Of a stretch of 64,000 nucleotides of DNA, positions 12,674 to 23,782 are shown piece by piece. Source of the stretch: Acephala macrosclerotiorum (taxonomy: Eukaryota; Ascomycota; Leotiomycetes; Helotiales; Mollisiaceae); NCBI GenBank assembly GCA_014904845.1, contig MU119216.1:62001-126000 (forward strand), written 5' to 3'. The position numbers and the translations under genes were made by a program. The first letter of the stretch is position 1, and the number at the start of each line of letters is the position of its first letter. The notes below the pieces were generated by a model. It saw only the letters and a program-made list of their open reading frames with translations. It searched no databases and was not told where the DNA came from.

Positions 12674-12754
12674 CGCTCGATCAACTAGCTCTGCTGTAAA
12701 TACCTCTATTGGTCTTTGGATACTAAGAAGCGTGCAGTTACGAATTGATTCACA
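12060..12754. other. Intergenic region with TTTC microsatellite
   Basis: No coding motif was found. Contains a (TTTC)n tract at 12641-12673, about 80 bp before the P450 start, within its leader or promoter. Confidence 0.6.
12641..12673 (+). repeat. (TTTC)n microsatellite
   Basis: About eight perfect tandem copies of a 4-nt unit, a pyrimidine tract close to the P450 start codon. Confidence 0.95.
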
Positions 12755-14824
12755 ATGATCGACTACTGGAGCTTCTTGCTCTGGCGTATACCGCTCGCGT
12801 ATGTCAGCACGAGGGTGGTCTCCTATTTTTTCTGGTATTTTACGACTTTAAATGCAGCGAAGAAATTTGGATCTTCATCGCCGATACCTGCTGTTACGAC
12901 ATACAATCATCGGAGTTCTGCTATTTTTTGGTTGTTGAGTCCGTATCTTGCTCCTTTTTTTGATGCGTTACCTTTTGGTTGGGGACATTGGTTCAAATAT
13001 GGTGAGTCCTTTACTTTGCAAATTCATAACTCCCATTTCGAGTTGTTCTTCTGCATGAGATATGCTAATGTGAAACCTTTCATATAGTTCGGATGGACTT
13101 CGATTGGTGGTATAAGTGTTTGCATCGCGAGGAACTCAAATCTGATGTTTTGTGAGGATCATTTCTTTTTGTGGTTCATCCACCAGATCATTGCCCCTCC
13201 TTCTACCTATGTTCTGCTTGGCTTGCTAGTGCAGGTTCCCAACATTGAACCGTTCCGAATTTTGGCATTTGAAAAATCTAGATATACTAACTGAAATATG
13301 TAGTTGGACGGTTGGCCCTGGTGGGCCTACTTTGATGGTTTCGGATGCAGAAGTTATCACCGAAATTGCTCACAGGTGGAAAGACTTCTCAAAGCAAGTA
13401 GAACCATACCGTACTCTAGCAGTCTTTGGACCAAACGTTGTTACTTCTGAAGGCTCTACTTGGCAACGCCATCGCAAGATCACTGGTCCACCATTCAACG
13501 AGAAAAATAGCAGGTATGATTTCTCGCGGTCGTTTCTTTCCTTGCTAATGTCTCTAGCCTTGTCTTTGCAGACAGTATTGCTCAAGGGAAAGCAATGATC
13601 GCTTCATTCACCACCGATCTCGAGGGCCAAAAGTCAGTCCCCGGTAACGAACCGGTCGTCGAGGACCTCCTTCACTGGACCATGACAGTAACTTTGCACG
13701 TTCTGTCCGGGGCAGCCTTCAGTCTTAACATGCCTTGGCCAACGAAATCAACCGCTGCTTCATCTGCACACTCGATAGAGGACATCACAGCTAAATCCAC
13801 CTTCAAAGTCACAGAAAAGCACAAGATGTCGTTTCAGCAGAGTCTGGACAAACTCATGGAATACCTTCCATTCATCATATTCTTCCCCTCTTGGCTTCTA
13901 CGCAACTCGCCTATTTCAATCATGAGAAAGATGCAAGATTGTGCAGACGAGTTTAGAATTTACATGTCTGAACTTATCGCTGACCATCAACATTTTGAGA
14001 GTTCAAGAGGTGACCTGCTTGGAAGCATCGTAAAAGCGACTGCAACAGATGATAAGGCGACTTGGACAGAGGAGGAGACTATCGGCAACATCTTCGTCTT
14101 TATCCTAGCCGGACACGAGACCACAGCCTCGACATTACAATCCGCCATCATCCTTCTCGCCTGCTACCCAGACTACCAGCAGCAAGTCCAAGCCGAAATC
14201 GACAACATCTGGTCAACCAAAAAAGAAGGCGAAGACTGGACATACGAAGACTACCCCAAAATGCGCCATATAATGGCCCTAATGCTCGAAACTCTCCGCA
14301 CATACTCACCCCTCAACCTCCTCCCAAAACACTCCAAAGAGGCACAAACCTTCACCTACCGAGGCCAAACAGTCTACGTTCCCCCAAACACAGACATCAG
14401 CATCGCCATTATCTCCACTCAACATAATCCTCTCTATTGGGGCGACGATGCATGGGAATTCCGGCCTTCACGCTGGCTCATGCCATCTGGCTACATTCCA
14501 CCACCAAATTCATCCAATGAAGCACCTGCGCATGAGAATATCCTCTGTCCTCCGAAAGGAGCTTTCGTAGCTTTTAGTGCTGGATTCAGGGCTTGTCTTG
14601 GGAGGAAGTTCGCGCAGGTGGAGTTTTGTACGTTGATTGCGGTGCTGTTGAAGGAGTATAGTGTTGAGCTAGTGAGAGAGGGGAAGGAGGAGTGGGAGAG
14701 CGCGAGGGATAAGGCGATGGCGAAGATGTTCAATAGGACGACTTCAATTGCGATGAGGATGAATGAGAAGGTTAAGGTGAGGTTTGTGAAGAGGGGGAGT
14801 GAGAAGTTTCCTGTCAGGGCGTGA
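12755..14824 (+). CDS. Cytochrome P450 monooxygenase
   Basis: Exons 12755-13001, 13088-13151, 13304-13513 and 13576-14824 give 589 aa. The third intron (62 nt) uses the AG at 13574-13575; the AG four bases earlier would break the frame. An N-terminal membrane segment (about residues 4-30) anchors it in the ER. I-helix AGHETTAST, K-helix ETLR, FRPSRW, and the haem loop FSAGFRACLG with the axial cysteine at about residue 514 are all intact. It inserts one oxygen atom using electrons from CPR; the substrate is unknown. Codon usage resembles its neighbours. Confidence 0.93.
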
Positions 14825-15808
14825 TAGAAATCTGCAAGTGAAAGACTGCTTCGATATCCGATTCGGCTTTGCAGACTACATAGAAAGTTAATGAGGCTTC
14901 AGTTCGGCTTCGGAAGCGCGCCACTTGGTGCCGTATAGATTTAGATAAGTACAAATGTAGCGATAACTCTCGTGTTCTATACTTAGCCAGTTAACTCATT
15001 ACGGGGCATCTTTAACCCAACAATACAATTGCGTCTTTGTTACGTTGGATACCTTGCGTAGTAAAGTCAGTGTCTTTGGTGCGCTGCATGTTCCTCAAGA
15101 GGGTATACAGATCCACAGTGTCTTGGAATTGACGGATTTCTTATTAGATGAGCACACATCTCCTCGAGCTGACACCTTGATTAAAATGCACTTTATTGGG
15201 GGGGCAGGGGGGAGGGGAGGGGAGAAGAGTTTTTTTGGGTGATTTAAATTTGCTAATAGGTTCTGGCTTGCGAGCTCACTGACGATTCTGCCAAGGAGTA
15301 CTTGTAGTCTTGAAAGAGCAAAAGTGAGGCTTTTCAATGCGATGACCAATCCGAGACATTCTTCAACCATAAAGTTCTAAACAGTCGTGCCTTAAAAATA
15401 CCTCAGCCAATGCCTAGTAGCTAATGACAAGGCAGAATTTTGTTAAACATAACTCAATCGAAAGCTGATAGAATGTACTGGTGTTGATACTCCAAAAGGG
15501 GCAACTTCAGGCTAACCACTCCCGGTTACAGGGGCTCGTTAACGATAAACTCCCCTGCTCCTCCCTGAAACAAGGGTGACGACATGCCTAAAGGCCCCAC
15601 ATGTGCTCTCTAAGCCAACCATCACTCGGCCATAGGTAATCCCCCACCACCGAGCTCTGTCTGTGCAATCATCATCGATCGACCTCATCACCTCACACGT
15701 ACTATACATGATACCTCACATTTTAAGTACCATACCTCCGAGCCTGTCTTCGTGTTTCCCCTCTGCACAGCCCCTCATTCCTTCTCTTCTCCAAACACTT
15801 CCCATTTC
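14825..15808. other. Intergenic region with G-rich tract
   Basis: No gene was seen. A G-rich block at 15198-15224 has four runs of four or more G on the plus strand. Downstream, 15700-15810 is CT-rich and is the leader of the AIF-type gene. Confidence 0.6.
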
Positions 15809-15901
15809 ATGCTCTTTCCAAGACTCTTCATTACAACAACACGATACCTTCGACCCCGCAATACACAGCTTACACGAACGTTTATAAGCACGTCACGAAT
15901 C

Positions 15902-17836
15902 ATGGCACAGGAATATAAGCTCAAGGGCCTCAGTAGCATTGATTTGAAGCCAGGAGAGAAGAGAGAAGTGGAGGTTGAGGGTGTTGAAGAGGGAAAGGTC
16001 TTGCTTTGTAATGTGGGCGGAAAGACGACAGCTATTGGGTCAAAGTGTACGCATTATGGAGCTCCGCTTGTGAAGGGTGTCTTGACCGTAAGCAAATCCC
16101 ATCCTGTACTACCCCACCAAAAAGCTTCTGAAGCTTTATATTTGTATAATTGGAAAGTATATGAGCTGATCTCTTCAAGGGAGATGGAAGAATAACCTGC
16201 CCATGGCACGGAGCTTGTTTCAATGCCTCGAACGGCGATATTGAAAACGCACCCGCCATCGACGCCCTCCCTACCTTCGAACTCTCCGAGAAGAACGGCT
16301 CAGTCTACGTTTCCGGCTCACAAGGTGACATCAAAGGCAGTCGACGAAAGCCCAATATCAAGATCTCTGGTGCAGCTGGTGCAGAGAAGGTCGTTATTGT
16401 TGGTGGTGGAAGTGGTGCATTGGGAACACTTGAAGCTCTGCGGGAGAATGGATTCAAGGGCACGATCACCCTGATTGGGAACGAAGGCTACAATCCAATT
16501 GATCGAACGAAGCTTTCGAAGGTATTGATTGATGATCCAGCGAAGATTCTGTTGAGAGATGATGCGTGGTTCAAGGATGGAGCTGTGGATATTATCAACG
16601 ACGAGGTTACTGGCGTTGACTTTGGCGCCAAGAAGGTTTCGACGAAAGGAGGGAGCTCATACAGCTACACCAAGCTTGTTCTTGCAACTGGTGGAACTCC
16701 CAAGAGTCTGCCATTGCCTGGATTCAAGGAGTTGGGCAATATCTTCTTATTGAGAAACATCCCTCACACCAAGGCTATCAATGCAGCGATCGGAGAGGGC
16801 AAGAAGAAGATTGTTATTATTGGAAGCTCTTTTATTGGTAAGTGCGATATTTTTCACCCCAACTTTTCCAGAGGCCTTCACTCGAAATAGGTGGCCCAAG
16901 TTATGCGGGACATCCAAGTCAGAATCATTCTTCCACCTTTTGGGAGACATTGGCGTACATCGAATGTCCTACTAAATTTGGGACACTCGCATCTCCAAAA
17001 TTATTACTACGCCTACAAACATTCAATAACACCTTATAGGAATGGAAGTTGCCAACGCCATCGCAAAGAACAACGACGTGACAGTCGTCGGCATGGAATC
17101 CGCCCCCCTCGAACGTGTCATGGGCGAGCAAGTCGGCAAGATCTTCCAGAAGGCTCTCGAGAAGAATGGCGTGAAGTTCAAGTTGTCCGCTGGCGTCGAG
17201 AAGGCTTCACCCTCATCCTCTGATTCTTCAACAGTGGGCGCCATCGAACTCAAAGATGGCACCTCCCTTCCTGCAGACCTCGTTATCCTTGGTACAGGTG
17301 TTGGACCCGCTACTACATTCTTGAAAGGTAACACCGGTGTGACCTTGGAGAAAGATGGATCTCTGAAAACAGATGAATCCTTCGCCGTCTCCGGCCTAAA
17401 AGACGTCTACGCCATCGGCGACATAGCAACCTACCCCTACCACGGCCCCGGCGGCGACGGCTCTTTCACCCGAATCGAGCACTGGAACGTAGCCCAAAAC
17501 GCCGGCCGCTCCGTCGCATCATCCATCATCACTCCCTCGAGCAAACCCAAAGCTTTCATCCCTATTTTCTGGTCAGCGTTAGGCAGTCAATTGAGATATT
17601 GTGGTAATACACCGAATGGATGGGATGATTTGGTCCTGCAGGAGAAGGGTGAGGCGCAGTTCGTAGCTTATTATACGAAGGGGGAGACGGTGGTAGCGGT
17701 CGCTACTATGGGATGTGATCCTGTTATGGTGCAGGCGAGTGAGTTGATGAGAAGGGGGGATATGCCGAGTAAGAGTAAGTTGAAGGAGGGGGTGGATGTT
17801 TTGACTGTTAGTGTGCTGGCTGAGGTGAAGATTTAG
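15902..17836 (+). CDS. Rieske-domain AIF-type FAD/NAD(P) oxidoreductase (AIFM3-like)
   Basis: Exons 15902-16087, 16180-16837 and 17040-17836 give 546 aa; introns are 92 and 202 nt. An N-terminal Rieske domain carries CTHYGAPL and CPWHGACF, the Cys-His/Cys-His ligands of a 2Fe-2S cluster. The pyridine-nucleotide-disulfide oxidoreductase fold follows, with VIVGGGSGALG (FAD), VIIGSSFIG (NADH) and YAIGDIA (second FAD contact). Family members pass electrons from NAD(P)H to the cluster; the mammalian homologue is mitochondrial. Upstream of this ATG the frame stays open to another ATG at 15809. The 31 added residues (MLFPRLFITTTRYLRP...) are Arg/Ser/Thr-rich with no acidic residue, as in a mitochondrial presequence, giving a 577-aa form. 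Confidence 0.9.
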
Positions 17837-18025
17837 ATGACTGGAACGGGAACTGGAAGGAGGTAATGATAAAAACGAGCAAAATGAATCAGAACTTTGA
17901 TAGCAACTCTCGATCCAAAGCTAACTTTTTGAGTTCCAAGTATATACAAGAAGTAGACATCACGTAGCGGCAAGTGCCCAACCACCTTCCCTCTCTCGAC
18001 CCCTGAACCCTCTCCTCCTCATCGA
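17837..18025. other. Short convergent intergenic spacer
   Basis: 189 bp between convergent stop codons; presumably holds both 3' UTRs. Confidence 0.6.
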
Positions 18026-19122
18026 TCACTCACCACTAGGCCCTGCGAGCGTAGTCCCTAAAGCCTGAGGAGCAGTGAACTCGGGCACACCAGCAGAAGA
18101 GAAAACCATAACTTCAGCCATCGTGTATCTCGTTGAATCACAAGCACCAGCCGAGTTAGCATCCGCGTTGAATACATTCCAGATTTGTGTCCCATCTGGT
18201 GAGGTGAAGAACCTATATCATTTGCGTCAGCTTACCGAGGAAAGATATTGGAGGAGGAGAACATACCCATTCGAACCAGGCCCATAATTCCCATTCGCCG
18301 AACTCAACACAGGACCCGTCTTCGTCCAAGCACTCGAACTAGTGGGAGCCGTAACTCCATCCCAAGTCAAAAGTCCCAAACTATAATAGCTCGTCCAACA
18401 ACTGCTTGCAGAGAAAGTCAAGTATGTCTTTCCGCCATAATACAAGGCAGCAGGTGCTTCGTTCACACTTCCTCCATGTTCTTCCCAAGCTGAATCTGGG
18501 GTTGAGATTATGTGCGCTATGCCGATGGATGTGGGGGTTGTAAGGGGAGCGATGCAGAGGGATTGGAGACTCCCGGAGCCAAAACAGGAGTGTACAAGGA
18601 AGTTGCCGAATGCTGTGGTGCGGAGGACTGTGCCGTCGATGGACCATTGGCTGGTTAGTTGGCCCGTGTAGGTGAAGCTGTCCCAAGGCGTGGCGCCGCC
18701 TGTGGTTCTTGTGTTATCCGTGTTCTTGCAATTCAAAAAGGAGCAGAAGGAAGCGACTTGCCAGTAAGAACATGGATCTGCTGTCCATCAAGATCTGTCG
18801 TCTCGCCAGATGTGTAGTAGATATACCACGTTCCGCTGAAGTAGTGCACTTCAGGAGACCAGACGTTGCAACATCTTGAGGCCGTGGTCGTGGAGTAGAC
18901 GACTTTCTTGGTCGATGTCTTGAGACCGTTGAGAGTTGTGGCTCTGGAGATCTCGACGTCAGTCCAGGAGGTGGTAAGGAGGTAGTAGTAGCCTCCTGTG
19001 TAAACGATGAAGGGATCGCTACCATCTACTGCCCGGATGGGGTTGGAGTATGTTGCTGCATTGCTGAGGCTGATGCAACCAAGCAGAGAAAGAACTGCAG
19101 TAAAGAAGTTGAGAGTAAGCAT
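18026..19122 (-). CDS. Secreted glycoside hydrolase family 43 (arabinan/xylan-active)
   Basis: Exons 18762-19122, 18267-18699 and 18026-18212 give 326 aa. The first intron (18700-18761, 62 nt) begins with GC, not GT (donor G|GCAAGT); only this splice restores the frame into GGATPWDSF. The second is a normal 54-nt intron. Residues 1-22 are a signal peptide. GH43 blocks are NPIRAVDGSDPFIVY near the mature N-terminus with the catalytic-base aspartate, WSPEVHYFSGTWYIYYT, and NEAPAALYYGGKTYLTFS with the likely acid Glu. The five-bladed propeller family removes or cleaves alpha-L-arabinofuranosyl (or xylosyl) units. It is transcribed divergently from another GH43 gene. Confidence 0.9.
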
Positions 19123-20428
19123 GACTGACCGAGGGGGAAAATAATGCTGACGTTCCTTCACTCGAAGGAGAGACGAAAGATGGTGGGCTTATGCATCATT
19201 GTATCTGACAATTGCTTGATCATGTCTCTCCTGACAGCGGAGAAATAGGGCCCTATTCCTTGCGCAAGGGACCAGTTCCCCATGTGCATTGCGGTCCTAG
19301 CCGCAGCTTGCCCCAGGCTCTTCATCTCAACGCCACCTTCGATGGTGTAAGCTGTCGTCACTTTTCTTGGAGAAGGAATATTGGCATGCCGGTAGAACTC
19401 ATTTTCAGGCCCTCTTCAATGCAGGTCGAGGAGTGAAGAGTCGTGGAAAATGTTTCCCCAGATTTCAGGGTTCACAAGCGAACACGTGTCGCCCTTGCTG
19501 AAAACGCATCTTCCCGAGCGGCAATCTTTCTTCTTTCCTTCACATCCATCCGGCATTCATCATTGCCATCGAAATCCTGCAGGAGAACCGTCTTCGCCAT
19601 TGGAGCGCATATAAACATGAGCAATCATGTGGTGGTGATCCTCCTCAAAAAAAGAAGCCCAATTCGATCGTTACCATTCGTGGAAAGACCCTGGGCTGGG
19701 AAACAAAGATGTTTCACCCCGCAAACCCAGGATCTTTTCTTAAAATCAAATAGATTGACTGGTGGCACTTGTTGAACTCTCTTTCCACGCCCTCCTCACC
19801 TCAATTCTACGATTGGAAAATGATGCATCTGATAAGTGGTGCAGAGGAGCAAAAGGGCTCTGAATAGAAACGACAAGGGTATCTATTTCGTGCAGACAAG
19901 GCAAGGAACAGAGAGCTACCCGATGGAATGGATTTCAGCGCCAGATGCGAGTGGTCCGACCGACCTGGTGTGAGCCTTATCTCCGTACTGTATTTCGGAC
20001 GGTGTGGGGAATCTTGGTCCTGGACCTCCACCCGAAGTACGCAGCTTCAGGGGCTGTGGATCAAGCGAATCTCAGCGCCGCCAACAAACACCAGCAAAAT
20101 AGGGGAAGGCCCCAAACCAGGCAAGTCCGTGGAAGGTTGGGTGAAACTCGACACATGGCCAAGAGGACGAAATTCTGAGTGGAGCGTTTATATCCAAAGG
20201 TCAAGCTTGCTGAACAGCCCCCCACCTGAAGTCGTTAACCCTTTCATCAAACCTACTCACCTGGTCTCGGGATGACTGAGATCTCGAGATTTCATGGACG
20301 CTAGTGCTTTCCACGAATTAAACTTCTGTTCTCACTTTCTTGGTAAAGATCCAATTCCTTGGATCTATACATATACCATCCGATGTTCCATCTCTCCTCC
20401 CTGTTCTTCAGTCCATCTGCTGTACATA
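19123..20428. promoter_or_regulatory. Shared divergent promoter of two GH43 genes
   Basis: 1.3 kb with no supported ORF lies between two divergent secreted GH43 genes. It contains sites fitting the CreA carbon-catabolite-repressor consensus SYGGRG: minus strand 19311-19316, plus strand 20004-20009 and minus strand 20220-20225. No perfect XlnR-type GGCTAA was seen. Regulation by CreA is inference from motif matches that also occur by chance. Confidence 0.4.
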
Positions 20429-21445
20429 ATGTTTCGCTTCCTCAAGCCTTTTCTCGGTGCCGCATTGGCGGTATTGCCTCTCGTTCAAGCTTATTCCAAC
20501 CCTGGAGCATGCAGTGGCGCCTGCTGGGCCCACGACCCGGCGATTGTCGAACGCAGTGATGGAACATACTTCAAGTTCAACACTGGAAGTGGAATCGAGA
20601 TTGCTACTGCCAGCTCTCTAAGTGGTCCTTGGACTCTTGTTGGTTATGTTCTCCCTGATGGGAGTTCCATCAACTCTGCTACCGACTTATGGGTAAATTG
20701 GTCCATACCATGTGCACAGTTCATAATGCTGACATTTTGCCAGGCTCCAGATGTCACTCTAGTAGATGGAGTCTACCATCTCTACTACGCCGTGTCAACT
20801 TTCGGTTCACAAACATCCTCCATCGGTCTTGCCACGTCTAGCACACTCGAACCTGGTTCATGGACCGACAATGGTGCCACCGGCGTCTCCTCGACCTCCG
20901 CGAAACCATACAATGCCATCGACCCCAACCTCATCCTCGTTGGCTCGAATTACTACCTTAACTTCGGATCTTTCTGGCACGACATCTACCAGGTCGCTCT
21001 GAATAGTGCTGCCACAAAGATAGCCGGATCGGCTGCATACAATATCGAGTACGACTCAAGTGGAACCCATCCATGCGAGGGAAGCTACATGTTCTACTAC
21101 TCTGGATACTACTACCTTCTGTGGTCTCATGGCATCTGCTGTGACTATGAAACTTCTAAGCCCGCTGCAGGCGCCGAATATATGATCAAGATGTGTCGCT
21201 CCACCTCTGCAACATCCGGTTTCGTCGACTCATCCGGCAGAGCATGTACCTCCTCTGGCGGTGACATTCTCCTCGAGTCTCATGGAACCGTGTATGGACC
21301 AGGTGGCCAAGGTGTCTTCACGGATTCCAGCAAGGGCTTAGTGCTCTACTACCATTATGCTGATACGACTGTTGGACTTGCTGATGCGGACTATAAGTTC
21401 GGATGGAATGTGCTAAAGTGGAGCAATGGGTGGCCTTACGTGTAA
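20429..21445 (+). CDS. Secreted endo-1,5-alpha-L-arabinanase-like GH43
   Basis: Exons 20429-20692 and 20744-21445 give 321 aa. The 51-nt intron is a multiple of three with no in-frame stop, so unspliced mRNA would stay in frame, but splicing gives the family block ATDLWAPDVT. Residues 1-20 are a signal peptide. GH43 arabinanase features are CWAHDPAIV (base Asp), [38 protein letters not shown] (acid Glu) and GPGGQGVF near the end. The enzyme cleaves the 1,5-linked arabinan backbone. Together with the divergent neighbour it forms a plausible arabinan-degrading pair. Confidence 0.93.
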   Translation: MFRFLKPFLGAALAVLPLVQAYSNPGACSGACWAHDPAIVERSDGTYFKFNTGSGIEIATASSLSGPWTLVGYVLPDGSSINSATDLWVNWSIPCAQFIMLTFCQAPDVTLVDGVYHLYYAVSTFGSQTSSIGLATSSTLEPGSWTDNGATGVSSTSAKPYNAIDPNLILVGSNYYLNFGSFWHDIYQVALNSAATKIAGSAAYNIEYDSSGTHPCEGSYMFYYSGYYYLLWSHGICCDYETSKPAAGAEYMIKMCRSTSATSGFVDSSGRACTSSGGDILLESHGTVYGPGGQGVFTDSSKGLVLYYHYADTTVGLADADYKFGWNVLKWSNGWPYV

Positions 21446-22208
21446 TCGATTTCGCATGGCCGGGGGAAAGTCCAGTGGAGGCAAGCAATGGCGGTAGTGG
21501 AATAGGTTTGTGTATACTTTCATTTCTTGGATATATTTTAGGGCAACGTGGACAAGGTGTGAGTCCCGCAGAATCTGTACATAGTTGCAACTTCTTCATG
21601 CATATTGTTAGCTATCACCCTCTTGTCCGAGGACATCGAAGTTTATTCTCCAAGTGGAGAATGTCTGGTATTGATTTGCTTACTGTTCTACATTTCATTT
21701 ATTGAGATTTTCGTCCCATCTTCCTTCCTTTCCCATACCCCGGACTTTCGGCCCTCATCAACCAGAGTCCCAGAATCGAGGTGCGACCAGTCACGTCCTG
21801 GACTCAGCTGGCCCGACCTAGATCTGAATGCGGTAAACAGGCATACAGTTAATATTTCCTTAGCAGTAAAATGCTCCCAAAACCCAGATTTCAGTCGCCG
21901 ATATTGTGGAAGGTAATTCTGCTTGCGAAGAACTTTCATCATCCCATTTGCTTAGGAAGTGGACGAGATTCCAAAGCCATAGTGGTATTCATTTACTTAT
22001 TTTAGTTCCTTCTTCTAGCCTTTATCCTACGATATAGCTTCCGACTACAAGGACGTATCGTGGACGTGCTTGTGAGGGCAACAACATATAAAGGATGACA
22101 GGCCCTACCAGTCTTCTCTCAGCAATAGACTAACCTCTCCCAACACAATCATTTTTTCCCAATCCTCCGCTCCTATCCTTTGCCCTTCCCCGTCCTCACC
22201 CAACAATC
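21446..22208. other. Intergenic, 0.76 kb
   Basis: No gene was seen until a typical promoter structure at the right end: TATAAA at 22087-22092, then CT-rich leader sequence running to an ATG at 22209. Confidence 0.5.
22087..22092 (+). promoter_or_regulatory. TATA box candidate for EF-hand locus
   Basis: TATAAA 117 bp before the ATG at 22209, with a long pyrimidine-rich stretch between them. It is one of the clearest promoter-like arrangements in the window. Confidence 0.4.
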
Positions 22209-22545
22209 ATGTTCTGTAGGCTGCAACCAAAACTACATGGCAATATGCCACTCGAAAATATTCCTACATATCGTCCTTCGCTATCAGAACAGCAGATCTG
22301 GAAGACGAGGTGATACTCAAGGCTGTGGATGTTGATGGGAAGGGGCATTTTAATTTTGAGGAGTTTCTGGGGCACCTGGGGATGGGGATATAGTACTGAC
22401 GCGGGAAGTTGGTTTGACAGGTACGTGGATAAAGTGAATTGGTAGTTGAGGTGTGAGGTGAAGGGAAGCGAGGCCGATTGGGGACAGGTATGATGGGAAT
22501 GATGATAGAGTTGTTAGTTTGGATGAGATGAGGTGGTATGACTGA
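22209..22545 (+). pseudogene. Calmodulin-like EF-hand gene or remnant, structure unresolved
   Basis: Two segments fit the 12-residue EF-hand calcium loop. 22328-22363 encodes DVDGKGHFNFEE, preceded by an ADLEDEVILKAV helix. 22492-22527 encodes DGNDDRVVSLDE. The loops lie 164 nt apart, which is the 108 nt expected between adjacent EF loops plus about 56 nt, an intron-sized excess, and they are in different frames. The first frame ends at a TAG 28 nt past loop 1, and I could not find a GT-AG pair that joins them cleanly. The ATG at 22209 opens a different short frame (ending SLSEQQIWKTR). Either a tiny multi-exon calcium-binding gene or a decayed copy. Confidence 0.4.
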
Positions 22546-23671
22546 GCTGTCTAAAGGTCTTGGTGGTGGTGCAGTTTCCTTAATGTAGTAGCAAGATGTC
22601 TCGCCCCGAATTGTTTCCGTTTAGCTCGCAATTTATATCAGGGATATCTCTGGGTCTCTTGGACATTGACTGTGTGGCTCATCTCTCAAAACTTGGCCAG
22701 CTATTTATATTACCCCTTCACCTCACCCAAGCCGCAACTTCCTAAACTCCTCGAATACCCATCCCCAATCCCCGCCCAAGTACTCACCAATATCATAGGA
22801 GAAGTGGTACTTCTAAGATCTTGCCCACCTCGGACCCCCATATTGGGCTCTAAATGTTTTTCCACAAAGTGGTCATTTTAAGAAGTTGAAGCTTCATAGA
22901 ACCCGTAGACTGCAACCCTCAATAGACTCAGTCGATGTTCCATACACTTCTTTGACCTCTTAGAAATCTTAGGTAAGAGAGTATGTCAATACATGGGCAA
23001 GGGTGTGCGACTCGGGATTTCATGGATTCCCGATCTCTCGAGCTCGAGCATCATCTTCTCGAAGAGTCGTTCTAGAAGCCGGATCTAATCGCGATGAATA
23101 AGGCAGACGACGATCACGAAATACACTTTTGCTGTGTACTCACTCGATAACTTCTTCCATCAATAGCGTTTCTCGAGCTTCTTTCCAGAACATCTCGGTC
23201 ACCATTTGACGCTGTTGGTAGTGAACAAGTCTCAATGGAAGGGAGTTGTGCTGGAGATGAAGGTCTGACGTACTGGGTTGGAGTGAGGGTGAAAGCAATG
23301 TACTCTTTATGAATCGTATGAGCCTTTGACTGAGACTCAAACATAGATTACTCTTTGGATTTGGCAGTGGACATAGGAAACATGATGGACTCAAAGTAAG
23401 AAAACAGAATGCTGAGCGAGCGCGAAAAGGGCCGTGAGAGTGAGTTTGCAAGCCTTTTGATTGGCCTCGAGAATGTTATCTCTTACATCATAGCAAAGCT
23501 CTGCTCAAGCCAAATGGGTATCATAAGACGACCATACCGTTCCCAGCGCCGCAACTTTGATTGCAATATGTGTCCCTGCCTCTAACCGCAGGTGCCAAAA
23601 TGATGTTCTTACCATGCCCAACGAAGGCAAATCGCCACCATGAATACCATGACAAAGATAGAGACGCGTTT
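22546..23671. other. Intergenic, 1.1 kb
   Basis: No coding region was found that I can support. It is AT/GC balanced with scattered short frames only. Confidence 0.5.
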
Positions 23672-23782
23672 TCATGCATATCCTTCAATTTCTTGAATGA
23701 ATCGCTCAATTGTATCTGGCGAAGCATTACACAAGAAACCAAGCATCTCGTCCAGTACGTCGTCCTCATCAGGATCTTCCTT

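Noticed and set aside
13304..13575. Frame break in the intact P450 at the third intron
   Set aside because: Using the AG at 13574-13575, not the one at 13570-13571, restores the frame fully.
10935..17836. Secondary-metabolite cluster (SDR, P450, oxidoreductase)
   Set aside because: No backbone enzyme (PKS, NRPS, terpene synthase) nearby, and the oxidoreductase is a conserved AIF-type protein.
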